Assembly: GCA_016214955.1 (NCBI GenBank)
Contig: JACRMN010000030.1
Coordinates: 19,325 to 83,324, forward strand
Source: Deltaproteobacteria bacterium
Lineage (GTDB): Bacteria > Myxococcota > Myxococcia > Myxococcales > Anaeromyxobacteraceae
Reading direction: 5' to 3'
Length of the DNA stretch: 64,000 nucleotides
Made by a program: the position numbers and the translations under genes. Positions 46,815 through 54,277 of this stretch are shown piece after piece. Each line of letters starts with the position of its first letter. Position 1 is the first letter of the stretch. The notes below the pieces were generated by a model, which saw only the letters and a program-made list of their open reading frames with translations, was not told the DNA's origin and did no database searches.

Positions 46815-47459
46815 CTACGCCGCCCTCGCCGGCTTGTGCTCCTCCAGCCACTCCCTCGCCGCCCTGACGCGGGGGGCCAGCGCGCGAGCCATCTTCTCCG
46901 GCCCGCCCAGGAGGAGCTTGGTCGAGGGCTCCTCTCCCGGACGCGGCTTGTACCAGCCCTCACGCGCGGCCACCTGGAGCACGTCGAGGGCCGCCGCGGT
47001 CATCGCCTGGTGCCAGGTCGGATCGTCGGTCCCCACCTTGACGCCCACCCAGGGCGACACCAGGAGCACGAGGGCCACCCGCTGCGAGGATCCCAGGATG
47101 CGTCTCGCGACGGCTTCCTCGAAGGCGTGGAAAGGAGGCGTCCACTTCTTCGCGCGCATCGCCCGCTCGCCGTCGTCGTCGGTCCACCCGCGGTACACGC
47201 GCCGCTTGAGGAGCGGGGCCAGCGCCTCCGCCGCCTCGTGGACAGCCTGCCCGTACCCGCCCCGGAGGGTCTCCAGGGCGCCCTCGAAGGCACCGCGCGG
47301 GGCGCTGAACTCGCGGATGAGCCGGAGATTCATCTCGACGCCATCGGCACTGGCCTCGCCTGCTGCCTTCGACGCGGCCCCCAGGCACGCGAGGATCGCG
47401 GGCAGGCGCTTCTGGAACGCCTCGACCGTGCGCTGATCGTTCGTCTTCGTCTTCGCCAT
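46815..47459 (-). CDS. Element-encoded protein of unknown function (214 aa)
   Basis: 214 residues, with GGGGAG just before the ATG at 47459. All-helical and soluble: basic N-terminus (MAKTKTNDQRTVEAFQKRL), helices in AGEASADGVEMNLRLIREFS, GGYGQAVHEAAEALAPLLKR, a charged loop (RGWTDDDGERAMRAKKWTPP) and a hydrophobic strand-helix (RVALVLLVSPWVGVKVG). I recognise no family. It is 30 bases upstream of the RHH-like gene and lies at the distal end of the element, so it may be accessory cargo; no motif indicates which. Confidence 0.6.
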   Translation of the reverse strand: MAKTKTNDQRTVEAFQKRLPAILACLGAASKAAGEASADGVEMNLRLIREFSAPRGAFEGALETLRGGYGQAVHEAAEALAPLLKRRVYRGWTDDDGERAMRAKKWTPPFHAFEEAVARRILGSSQRVALVLLVSPWVGVKVGTDDPTWHQAMTAAALDVLQVAAREGWYKPRPGEEPSTKLLLGGPEKMARALAPRVRAAREWLEEHKPARAA

Positions 47460-47558
47460 GGCTTCTCCCCTGTTTTCGGCCGGGCTCCCTGCCCGGCGTG
47501 CCGGCACGCTAGCACGCCAGAGTGATACCAGGCAACCACTGCCGGGAAGTGTCGCTAG

Positions 47559-47786
47559 GTTCGGGCCGAGAGGAAGAGCGGCGCGCTGCTGGCGGAGATG
47601 GAGCTGAGGCCCGGCAAGCGGCCGGCAATTAGTCCTCCGGAAGTACCAATTGCGCCAAGGCTGGAAGAGGTGGGGATCACCAAGAACCAATCCTCCGCCT
47701 GGCAGAAGGTAGGGGGGTGGGCTAGAGACCCGGCGTCAGCGACAGCGACACGCCCACCGCAACGCCCGAGGCGGCCGCGCTGTTAG
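47559..47786 (+). pseudogene. Remnant of a phage-type 'ISK-QSSRWQ' protein gene
   Basis: On the plus strand, opposite to all element genes, the frame from 47559 reads VRAERKSGALLAEMELRPGK, then RLEEVGITKNQSSAWQKVGG. The pattern (R-K-x-G-x-L-L-x-E-M ... L-x-x-x-G-I-x-K-x-Q-S-S-x-W-Q) is typical of a family common in phage and plasmid replication/methylation modules. No start codon is present (a stop precedes GTT) and similarity ends after about 55 residues, so this is a truncated fossil. It occupies the 367-base gap between two element genes. Confidence 0.6.
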
Positions 47787-47826
47787 GGCGCCCGGCGGCG
47801 GAGGGGTGACCGACCCGGCGCTGCCG

Positions 47827-49290
47827 CTACTGCTCCGCCGCGAAGTGGATCGCGTCGAGGTTCAGGTTGTCGCCCGTCGTCCAGGAACCGCCGAAGGTCA
47901 CATCCCCATCCGCCTCGACCACCAGCAGCTTCCAGGTCGTCTCGGTGTTGACCCCCATGAAGCTGCGGGTGACAGCCGGCCGGAATCCGGCGGGGAGAGT
48001 GAACGCGGGAGCCACCGCGCCGGCTGCCGCGGTGATCCACCCCCGCATGCGGACCACATTACCGATGCCGATCGAGTACGCGGGCGGGAACGAGCCCGAG
48101 GCGGTCCAGTTAGCATTGGGGGTGATCGGGATCCACTCTGGCGCCATCAGGTCGGCCATGGTCTTCGTGCCGATCCGGATGCCGCTCGGCCCGACCCGGA
48201 GCTGGGAATAGGTCTCCCACTTCACCGTGCCATCCCAGATCGCAGATCCCAGATCGGCCGGGCCGGTGTTGGCGCCGCGGTCCTGCCACCAGGTCGGCGA
48301 GGTGTTGGGCTGGTGGTTGGTGTTGCCCGCCTGCAGCGAGTAGTAGGTCCGGCCGGAGTAGCTCACCAGGGCGGCGGCCCCGTAGGTGGTGCCGCTGGCC
48401 CACGCTGCCGCGCCACCGGCCGAGGTGCCAGCGGTGGAGCACTGGTAGAGCCTGCCCCCGTTCGACCGCTTGTCGCCAACCGAGTAGGCGGTGTTCGCCG
48501 CCCAGGCCGTCAGCGCCGTGTTCGCCAGCATCTGGGCGCCCGCGATGGGGTCCCCGCTGCCGTCCTCCGCGTAGTCGGAAGTCCGGAGAGCGTTCGCCCG
48601 GAGCAGCTCCGTCGCCGGGGCCGGCGCGGCCGCGAGCTGGCGCAGGAAGGCGCCGCGGGGCGTCTCGAAGAGCGGCATGCCGGCGCCCAGCGCAGCCGCC
48701 AGGGCCCGCGCGTGGCCGAGCTCGCCCACCAGGTCGGCGAGGCCGTGGGCGATGGCCGCCTCCGCGTCCGCGATGATGACCGGCTCCGGGCTGCCCGGAA
48801 GGCCGTGGGAGAGCCACCGGAGCACCTCCTCCTCCGACGCCGCGCACCGGGCCGCGAAGTGCGGCACCAGCTTGTGGGTGGCTTCCGGGTCGTGCGCCTG
48901 GCCGCAGCTGGCGGCGTGGAAGAGCATCCGCGCCTTCGGGGCCATGATCACCAGGTCCGCGGCGATGGCGATGAGGGGGCCGGAGGAGCCCACGGTCCCC
49001 TGGACGTGCGCCACCACGGGGCCCACCTCGGTGGAGAACCGGCGCAGGCCGGCAACGATTTCGAGCGACTCGCCGAGGGCCCCGCCGCCGCACATGCCCA
49101 GGGTCACGAGCAGGCACCGCGCGCCGGCCTGGCGGTGCGCCTCGATCTGCCGGAGCACCTCGGCTGCTGAGATCATCTTTCCGGCCGGCGTAACTTCCCA
49201 GGAGCCATCCCTGTGCTGCATGGGGAGCGGCACGGAGCCGATCCAGCGGTCGCCGATGTCGATTTCGTGCGTCTGACAATTCACGGTCAT
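47827..49290 (-). CDS. ClpP-type prohead protease fused to CBM-like and tail-fibre-like domains
   Basis: 487 residues. Residues about 15-230 are a ClpP-fold (S14) protease of the phage prohead type: nucleophile Ser102/103 in VQGTVGSSGPLIAIAADLVI and His125 in ARMLFHAASCG. Two carbohydrate-binding-like repeats follow at about 263-290 (WAANTAYSVGDKRSNGGRLY) and 297-335 (WASGTTYGAAALVSYSGRTY). The last about 130 residues resemble phage tail-fibre/receptor tips (IGIGNVVRMRGWITAAAG, FTLPAGFRPAVTR). Such a fusion of scaffold protease and adhesin is not usual. Its ATG overlaps the preceding gene's stop by 4 bases. Confidence 0.85.
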   Translation of the reverse strand: MTVNCQTHEIDIGDRWIGSVPLPMQHRDGSWEVTPAGKMISAAEVLRQIEAHRQAGARCLLVTLGMCGGGALGESLEIVAGLRRFSTEVGPVVAHVQGTVGSSGPLIAIAADLVIMAPKARMLFHAASCGQAHDPEATHKLVPHFAARCAASEEEVLRWLSHGLPGSPEPVIIADAEAAIAHGLADLVGELGHARALAAALGAGMPLFETPRGAFLRQLAAAPAPATELLRANALRTSDYAEDGSGDPIAGAQMLANTALTAWAANTAYSVGDKRSNGGRLYQCSTAGTSAGGAAAWASGTTYGAAALVSYSGRTYYSLQAGNTNHQPNTSPTWWQDRGANTGPADLGSAIWDGTVKWETYSQLRVGPSGIRIGTKTMADLMAPEWIPITPNANWTASGSFPPAYSIGIGNVVRMRGWITAAAGAVAPAFTLPAGFRPAVTRSFMGVNTETTWKLLVVEADGDVTFGGSWTTGDNLNLDAIHFAAEQ

Positions 49291-49763
49291 GTCTCCGAGT
49301 GGTCTGCATGTAGGGGTTCATCGGGGCTCAGGGTTGCGGCCTCGATGAGCGGATCGGGGGCGAGGGCTTGCGGGGCGGTCCACTCGGGAAAGCTCCGTAG
49401 CCACCGGAACCGGGCGAGGCGCTGCCGCTGGTCGACCACCTCGGCCGGCTGGGATGCTTCGGGAACGGCGAACCACGTGGCCTCGGCCAGCCGGGCCGCG
49501 CCCAGCTCGCACCGGTCGCAGGGCCAGAACCGGCGGCGCCCGGCGCGGTTGCCGGTGGGCCAACGTGCCGCGTGCCGAGCCAAGCAGGCACCCAGCATGA
49601 GCGTGGCATGGAGCCGGTCACACGCGACCAGCACGCGGCCGGGGTGAAGTTGCGGCCCCGCGAGCACGCCGGGCCGCGTGGCGGTGAGATCTGCGCCCCG
49701 CACTGGTGTGGGGTTGGCCGTCGGCTCGCTCGACGGAGAAGGAAGACGCGACGCTCCCGCCAT
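49287..49763 (-). CDS. Element-encoded protein with Cys-rich centre, unknown function
   Basis: 158 residues if started at the ATG at 49763; a longer form from a TTG near 49874 is possible. Its stop overlaps the start of the protease-fusion gene (ATGA), which argues that it is real. The middle contains C/H residues (LVACDRLHATLMLGACLARH, RFWPCDRCELGAARL) that could bind zinc. The end is acidic. No family recognised. It lies between the capsid and protease genes, where head-completion or scaffolding genes would be expected. Confidence 0.5.
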   Translation of the reverse strand: MAGASRLPSPSSEPTANPTPVRGADLTATRPGVLAGPQLHPGRVLVACDRLHATLMLGACLARHAARWPTGNRAGRRRFWPCDRCELGAARLAEATWFAVPEASQPAEVVDQRQRLARFRWLRSFPEWTAPQALAPDPLIEAATLSPDEPLHADHSET

Positions 49764-49854
49764 GCCCCCGGCGCCGCGCGGGGGCCAGCAACCGCGCCGG
49801 CCCGGGGGAGGGGCCCGGACCGGCACCAGGGCGACGGGTGCCCCGGTAGGATCG

Positions 49855-50214
49855 CTAGCGGCGCGTGCGGGCAAGGTCCGCGCTGAGCCTGTAGGACTGA
49901 GCCAGCACCTTGCGGAGGCGGTCCTCGAGGTCGCCGCGCTCCCGCGCCTTGTCCTTGGCGTGGGCCGCCATCACTGCCAGATCACCAGGGAGGCGAGCGA
50001 GACGCTCTGCGTGCTGGCGTTGGCCCTCCGCGATGAAGGCGCGCGTCGCGGCGTGGGCCTGGGCGAAGGAGGTGGCCTGCCGGCGAACTCGGGGGCTCAT
50101 GCGAGGCAGGGCCGCTCGGAACCCGGGCGTATCGTAAACAAGCCCGACGATCGAACGAGTGCAGGCTGCCTCAAGATCCGCGAGTCGCTGGGCGTCATCG
50201 AACGTGTCGCCCAT
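49855..50214 (-). CDS. Small helical protein downstream of the capsid gene
   Basis: 119 residues starting MGDTFDDAQRLADLEAACTR, 2 bases after the capsid stop. It is nearly all helix with charged residues (SFAQAHAATRAFIAEGQRQH, KARERGDLEDRLRKVLAQSY). Position directly after the major capsid gene suggests a head-assembly or connector role, but there is no sequence motif to prove it. The 91 bases between this stop and the next start contain no other gene. Confidence 0.62.
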   Translation of the reverse strand: MGDTFDDAQRLADLEAACTRSIVGLVYDTPGFRAALPRMSPRVRRQATSFAQAHAATRAFIAEGQRQHAERLARLPGDLAVMAAHAKDKARERGDLEDRLRKVLAQSYRLSADLARTRR

Positions 50215-50216
50215 GA

Positions 50217-51311
50217 CTAGCTCCGGGCCGCGAGGGTCACGCAGGCCGAAAGCGCGTCGCCACCCGAGGCGCGCGCAACCGCGGCGGCCAGCAGGGGGGC
50301 GCAGGCAAGCCGCATGGTGGCCTTGAACGAGCGAAGCCCCTGATCGAAGCTGAACGCGATCGTCTCCTTGAGGGTCGGCCCGGACACCGCGCACAGGAAG
50401 CCCTGGGGATCGATCAGGATGATGTCGCCGACGGAGCCTAGCGCCTTCGCCGCCTCGCTCACGACAATCGGACGGCCCGCGAGGTAGCCCCAGGGCGCGC
50501 CCGGGGCGGGGCCGCTGAAGAGCGGGCTGAGGTTCGCGATCTCTGCGAAGGCAGAGCTGTGCACCACCCAGAACGAGCGCTCGAACCCGCCGGGCGCGAG
50601 GCGGCCGATCATCCGGCCGATGTTCTTCGCGGTGATGGTGCCGGCCGTCTGGCCGGCGTCCGCCGCCACCGTCACCAGGGCGGCCGCGTTGAGCACGCCC
50701 AGGGGCTGGCCAAGGCCGGTCCCGTTGAGGATCCAGTCCTCGCCCTGATACTTGATCCGGTAGCCGAGTCTGCTCGCGACGTAGGGGCGCATTGCCTGCC
50801 CGGCGTCCTCGACGAGCTCGTCGGTCAGAGGCATCAGCGCGCCCAGCTTGTAGGCAACGGCCTCGATCCGGCGAAACGCCGGCTTGCTGCTGAGGATGGC
50901 CTCGCCCTCGGCGTACTTGGAGACATTGATCGGGGTGGTGGCCCAGTCCGGCCCCTCATCCACGGCGGCGACGACGACGGGCGACTTCACGAAGATCGGA
51001 CTCATCCGATCGATGAGCGACCCCGGCGACACGGCCGCCATGAGCACGCCCTCGTGCTGCTCGCCGACGGCAAACCCGCCGCTCGAGCCCGAGGTGCTGT
51101 CGCCGCCAAAGGTGGTCACGGCGTTGATGATCGGCGCGTGCGGTCGCCCCAGTGCCGCGGAATGAAGCGCGACGAGAACGTCCGCGTCGCTGAAGGTCTG
51201 CCGCTGCCCGCCACCGCCCCTCCCCATGCCATCCAGCCGCGCGACCACGCCGCGAAGGTTGCCGACGAGAGACTCCATGGCCTGCACTGACCGCTCCTGC
51301 ACGCTGCTCAT
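50217..51311 (-). CDS. HK97-type phage major capsid protein
   Basis: 364 residues with GGAAGG before the ATG at 51311. The HK97 fold is recognisable in SGSSGGFAVGEQHEGVLMAA, VDEGPDWATTPINVSKYAEG, KLGALMPLTDELVEDAGQAM and the classic WILNGTGLGQPLGVLNAAAL, with a C-terminal core (IDPQGFLCAVSGPTLKETIA). The N-terminal arm before the fold is only about 90 residues with a helical start (VQERSVQAMESLVGNLRGVV), shorter than a full delta domain. This is the strongest proof that the element builds its own capsid. Confidence 0.9.
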   Translation of the reverse strand: MSSVQERSVQAMESLVGNLRGVVARLDGMGRGGGGQRQTFSDADVLVALHSAALGRPHAPIINAVTTFGGDSTSGSSGGFAVGEQHEGVLMAAVSPGSLIDRMSPIFVKSPVVVAAVDEGPDWATTPINVSKYAEGEAILSSKPAFRRIEAVAYKLGALMPLTDELVEDAGQAMRPYVASRLGYRIKYQGEDWILNGTGLGQPLGVLNAAALVTVAADAGQTAGTITAKNIGRMIGRLAPGGFERSFWVVHSSAFAEIANLSPLFSGPAPGAPWGYLAGRPIVVSEAAKALGSVGDIILIDPQGFLCAVSGPTLKETIAFSFDQGLRSFKATMRLACAPLLAAAVARASGGDALSACVTLAARS

Positions 51312-51440
51312 TGCTTTGCCTTCCAGGGCTCGATCGCCCTTGTTGCGTGTGGCCACCGGTTGCCGGTGGTCCTGCTTCCTTCCCGACGCTGGCGCCGGTC
51401 CAAGCGGAACTCGCATCGAGCGAGGGCCCTTCGATCCCGC

Positions 51441-51465
51441 ATATATCCTTTGCCCAGACTGTCAA
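51441..51465 (-). promoter_or_regulatory. Putative promoter of the capsid gene
   Basis: Minus strand TTGACA (51465-51460) is followed by an AT-rich stretch ATATAT (51446-51441), 130 bases upstream of the capsid ATG. The best -10 spacing is short (TATATG at 14 bases), so it may need an activator. The 367-base gap 51312-51678 has no gene and holds this site and the repeats at 51489-51520. Confidence 0.5.
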
Positions 51466-51488
51466 TGGGCGGCGGGATAACTGATGGT

Positions 51489-51520
51489 GAATGCGGGAGA
51501 GGCCCAGGAGAATGCGGGAG
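51489..51520 (+). repeat. Two 11-bp direct repeats 21 bases apart upstream of the capsid promoter
   Basis: GAATGCGGGAG occurs at 51489-51499 and 51510-51520. The spacing of 21 bases is two helical turns and the pair lies 24-55 bases upstream of the TTGACA hexamer, the usual place for activator operators. Confidence 0.6.
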
Positions 51521-51678
51521 CCGGCGGGAAATCCAAGGGGCGCGAGCCGCGCGAAATCGACTACACGCGGTGATCGGTGAGGACTACCCCGTTTGCCCCC
51601 CACCCCCGGGGGCACGAATTCTGACAGCGCACGCGCGAGCCTCCGGGCGCTTCTCACCCATGGCACCCCCGTTAGGGG

Positions 51679-52023
51679 TCAGCCCAACCCGAAGCCACCG
51701 TCGCGCGTGCACGTCTTCCTGCTGTGGCAGGCGTGGCACCGCGTAGCCAGGGCACCGTGAAGGAACCGGTGCCAATCGCCGCCGTGGGCAACGACGTGAT
51801 CAACATGTCCGCGAAGCCCTACGAGGCGCCCACAGTCCACGCACGTGGGGTTTGCCTCCAGGTGCTCCCGGCGCAGCCGGCGCCATTCCGGCGTCTGGTA
51901 GGGGGCGTTAGCGGCCTTCCTGGTGGCTTCCTGAGCAGCGGCGTGACGACGGCAGCGCCCGAGGCTCACCACCTCGCGGCAGCCGGGATGGACACAGGGG
52001 CGCAGGGGGCGAGAGGGGCTCAT
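51679..52023 (-). CDS. Phage-type HNH endonuclease
   Basis: 114 residues from the ATG at 52023 (GGGGGA upstream); a GTG at 52038 is possible. An N-terminal C/H cluster (C10, C15, C24, H27) precedes the HNH domain with C61-x2-C64 (NPTCVDCGRL), D75-H76 (GHVDHVVAHGGD) and C96-x2-C99-H100 (RCHACHSRK). HNH proteins of this sort lie beside the terminase genes of cos-type HK97 phages and help in packaging cleavage. Here it precedes the capsid gene but no terminase gene is present. Confidence 0.88.
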   Translation of the reverse strand: MSPSRPLRPCVHPGCREVVSLGRCRRHAAAQEATRKAANAPYQTPEWRRLRREHLEANPTCVDCGRLVGLRGHVDHVVAHGGDWHRFLHGALATRCHACHSRKTCTRDGGFGLG

Positions 52024-52117
52024 GGCGTCCCCCAGCACGCCGTGGCCTGGGGAACGTGTCTGTCTTGTCTGGGGTCGAGAACGCCGGACAAGTCAGACAA
52101 GAGAGACAAGATCTCTC

Positions 52118-53404
52118 TCATAGAGACCACACCCTCTCTCTCCCCTGCGCTTCCTTCTTCACCCCCAGGGCCGCAGCGGCCCGGTCGATCGCCTTCTCGT
52201 TGAGCCCTGCGTTGCGGCCGGCCTCGACTACGTCGCAGCGGGGCTTCGGGCCGTGCTGTAGGTGGTCCCGGACGTACGCCTTGGCCTTCTCGATGACGTC
52301 CGGCTTGGGGCCGGGCTTCGGCGGCGCGAGCAAGGTGTCCGCGTCGATGTCGAGCTCGTCTGTAAGCCACTCGACCCGGGGGCGACCGCTGGTGTCCTTG
52401 GCGACTCGGAAGCCGAGCGGGGGTCGCTTCTCTTCCTCGATGAGGTTGCACTTCTGGGAGAGCAGCACGCGTAGGGCGTTGTCGTCGGGGTGCCTGGCAA
52501 CGAGCAGGACGGACCGAGCCACGGCCGCGAGCGCGATTGAGCCGCCGCCGCGGTAGAGCGCCGGTTTGTCGCTGGCCTTGTTCAGGTGGCGCAGGCCGAT
52601 GATGGTGACGTTCTCGTCTTCTGCGAAGTCTCGGATCGGTCGCAGCGCTGCCCTGACTTCCTGCTCCTTGTTGATGTCCACGCCGTTCAAGTAGGCGTTC
52701 AGCGGGTCGAGCGTGATCGCGCTGATGCCCTCGCCCCGCACGATCTGCCGGACCTCCTCGATACCAGCGCCCGCGAATACGAGGTCCGCGCCGCGCTCTT
52801 CCTGCACAAGGACGTTGTCTAGGTCCGCCTCGGCCGCCTTGAGCCGCCCCACGATCGTCTTGCTGATCGAGTCCTCGGCGGTGAGGTAGAGCACCCGTCG
52901 CTTCCGGCCCGGAGTAGCGGGGCCGTGCGGCAGCGAGCGCCCGGCGGACAGGCTGGCGTTGGCCGACACGACAAGCAGGGTCTTTCCGGTCTCGGGGTTG
53001 CCCTCCACGAGGTTCAGCGCGCCTCGAACGATGTAGCCAGGCCAGTCCCATTCGGTTGGCTTCTCGGCGATGGAGGAGGCGGGAACGATCCCAAAGTGCG
53101 GCCGCGCGGTGCCGCTGGGCTCTGCACGGGCGGTCGCCGAGTAGGCTTCCGCCTCTCCAGCGAAGGTCGCGCCGTCCGGGAGGGCCTCGACCAGCTCCCA
53201 GAAGCGCCCCGAGTTGCCGTTGAGCATCCTGCGGACGAGGTCTGTCGTGACGCCGGTGGGGTTGGACCGGAAGGCGTCGAGCGCCCCTGCCACCTCGGGG
53301 CGCAGCTCCGGAATCCCGGGGTGCGCTCGCAGACCATCGAGATCGCGGGAGGCGACCACCAGGAGGCGCAGCTCGTCGGGCCGCAGTGTCACCCCGTCGC
53401 GCAT
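52118..53404 (-). CDS. RepA-like AAA (RecA-fold) helicase/ATPase
   Basis: 428 residues. RecA-type core with Walker A GNPETGKT at 135-142 (LNLVEGNPETGKTLLVVSAN), VLYLTAEDSISKTIVGRLKA, Walker B ISAITLDPLNAYL with D233, and IIGLRHLNKAS with the sensor-like His. Matches the RSF1010 RepA / AAA_25 family of hexameric replication helicases. An N-terminal alpha domain (1-110) and C-terminal winged-helix-like part (GLNEKAIDRAAAALGVKKEA) flank the core. It probably drives element replication after excision. No primase domain is fused. Confidence 0.86.
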   Translation of the reverse strand: MRDGVTLRPDELRLLVVASRDLDGLRAHPGIPELRPEVAGALDAFRSNPTGVTTDLVRRMLNGNSGRFWELVEALPDGATFAGEAEAYSATARAEPSGTARPHFGIVPASSIAEKPTEWDWPGYIVRGALNLVEGNPETGKTLLVVSANASLSAGRSLPHGPATPGRKRRVLYLTAEDSISKTIVGRLKAAEADLDNVLVQEERGADLVFAGAGIEEVRQIVRGEGISAITLDPLNAYLNGVDINKEQEVRAALRPIRDFAEDENVTIIGLRHLNKASDKPALYRGGGSIALAAVARSVLLVARHPDDNALRVLLSQKCNLIEEEKRPPLGFRVAKDTSGRPRVEWLTDELDIDADTLLAPPKPGPKPDVIEKAKAYVRDHLQHGPKPRCDVVEAGRNAGLNEKAIDRAAAALGVKKEAQGRERVWSL

Positions 53405-53406
53405 CG

Positions 53407-53568
53407 CTACTCCGCCCTTCCACCCGCGAGGGCGGCTTCCGACTGGTCAAGCGCCCGACCGGCCGCGGCAAGGAGTGCCCCTGCGCGCTTGAGCTCCCCC
53501 GCCGCCAGGGCCGCGCGGGCCAACTGGAGCAACCCGGCGGCGGCCTCGGAAAACACGGCCGCGGTCAT
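53407..53568 (-). CDS. Very small helical protein upstream of the helicase
   Basis: 53 residues (MTAAVFSEAAAGLLQLARAA, LAAGELKRAGALLAAAGRAL). One long alanine-rich helix, no known domain. It is part of a chain in which each start overlaps or abuts the previous stop (53565-53568 overlap upstream, 2 bases to the helicase start downstream), which supports its reality. Confidence 0.5.
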   Translation of the reverse strand: MTAAVFSEAAAGLLQLARAALAAGELKRAGALLAAAGRALDQSEAALAGGRAE

Positions 53569-53690
53569 CGGCGCACCACCGACAGGCAGTGGGCGACGCC
53601 GTGCGGATGGACACCCGGCGCCCAGGGCTGCCGCGCACCATCCGAGCGCACCAGGAAGATCGTCCCGTCCGTCTCGATGAGCACGCGCAT
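53565..53690 (-). CDS. Very small protein, phage-style hypothetical
   Basis: 41 residues (MRVLIETDGTIFLVRSDGAR, QPWAPGVHPHGVAHCLSVV). Two or three strands with the I-x-x-D-G-x-I-x-L pattern of tiny phage proteins. The stop overlaps the next start by 4 bases (ATGA), and its own ATG lies 3 bases after the stop of the HTH gene. Confidence 0.5.
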   Translation of the reverse strand: MRVLIETDGTIFLVRSDGARQPWAPGVHPHGVAHCLSVVRR

Positions 53691-53692
53691 GG

Positions 53693-53980
53693 CTAGAGGG
53701 CTCCCACGTTGAGCGAACGGATGGCGGCCGCGGCGTCGCCGGTCGAGCGCCTCGCCTTCGGGGCCCGACGGGGCCTGCCGTTGTCGGTGACGCGCCACCC
53801 CTCACGGGCGAGCCGCTCCACCTCGGCGAGAGGGATTCGGCGGGTCCTGCCCCACGGTACCGAGCGCAGGACGCCGGCTCGCTCCAACTCGGCCAGGGTT
53901 CCGCGGTCGGTATGGAGTGCGCGACCGGCCGCCCGGAAGGAGAGCACCAGGGCCGCGGTCCCAATCGTTGGGGCGTTCAC
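53693..53980 (-). CDS. Excisionase/AlpA-like HTH protein
   Basis: 95 residues. A MerR/excisionase-type helix-turn-helix with wing is visible: SFRAAGRALHTDRGTLAELE, RAGVLRSVPWGRTRRIPLAE, VERLAREGW. Proteins of this sort (AlpA/Xis type) regulate excision in satellites and phages. Its start overlaps the XRE-like gene's stop by 4 bases (ATGA at 53977-53980). It could act as directionality factor for the integrase; a purely transcriptional role is the alternative. Confidence 0.7.
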   Translation of the reverse strand: MNAPTIGTAALVLSFRAAGRALHTDRGTLAELERAGVLRSVPWGRTRRIPLAEVERLAREGWRVTDNGRPRRAPKARRSTGDAAAAIRSLNVGAL

Positions 53981-54189
53981 GGCTCGCCCCCTTCGTCACG
54001 GAGCGCCTCGGGAGCGCAGCCAAGGACAGCAGCGAGACGCCGAGCAAGGGCTTCGCTCACTGCGCCGGACCGCTCGGCGACGCTAATGGTCTGGGGGTGT
54101 ACCTTCGCCCGGCGCGCAAGCCCTGCCTGAGACAGACGAGCTGCCCGTCGAATGCGTTGAAGCGGGGTCGGGGGGAGTGGTTCGTTCAT
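53977..54189 (-). CDS. XRE-family HTH regulator (repressor-like)
   Basis: 70 residues from the ATG at 54189 (another ATG is at 54192). The HTH is clear: LQRIRRAARLSQAGLARRAK, VHPQTISVAERSGAVSEALA, RRLAAVLGCAPEALRD. This resembles Cro/CI-like repressors of satellites. The 88 bases upstream (54190-54277) show an imperfect CACG...CGTG inverted repeat but no convincing promoter. Confidence 0.8.
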   Translation of the reverse strand: MNEPLPPTPLQRIRRAARLSQAGLARRAKVHPQTISVAERSGAVSEALARRLAAVLGCAPEALRDEGGEP

Positions 54190-54277
54190 CATGGCCGCAG
54201 TCTCGCGCGGCGCATGCACCTACCGTTACCCACGGGCAATTCGTGTTTCCGCCCCCGGCCGTGGGCGCGACCAATGG

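Noticed and set aside
54190..54277. A sigma-70 promoter with CI-like operators upstream of the XRE-like gene
   Set aside because: No pair of hexamers with acceptable spacing was found. The CACG...CGTG inverted repeat is short and could be chance.
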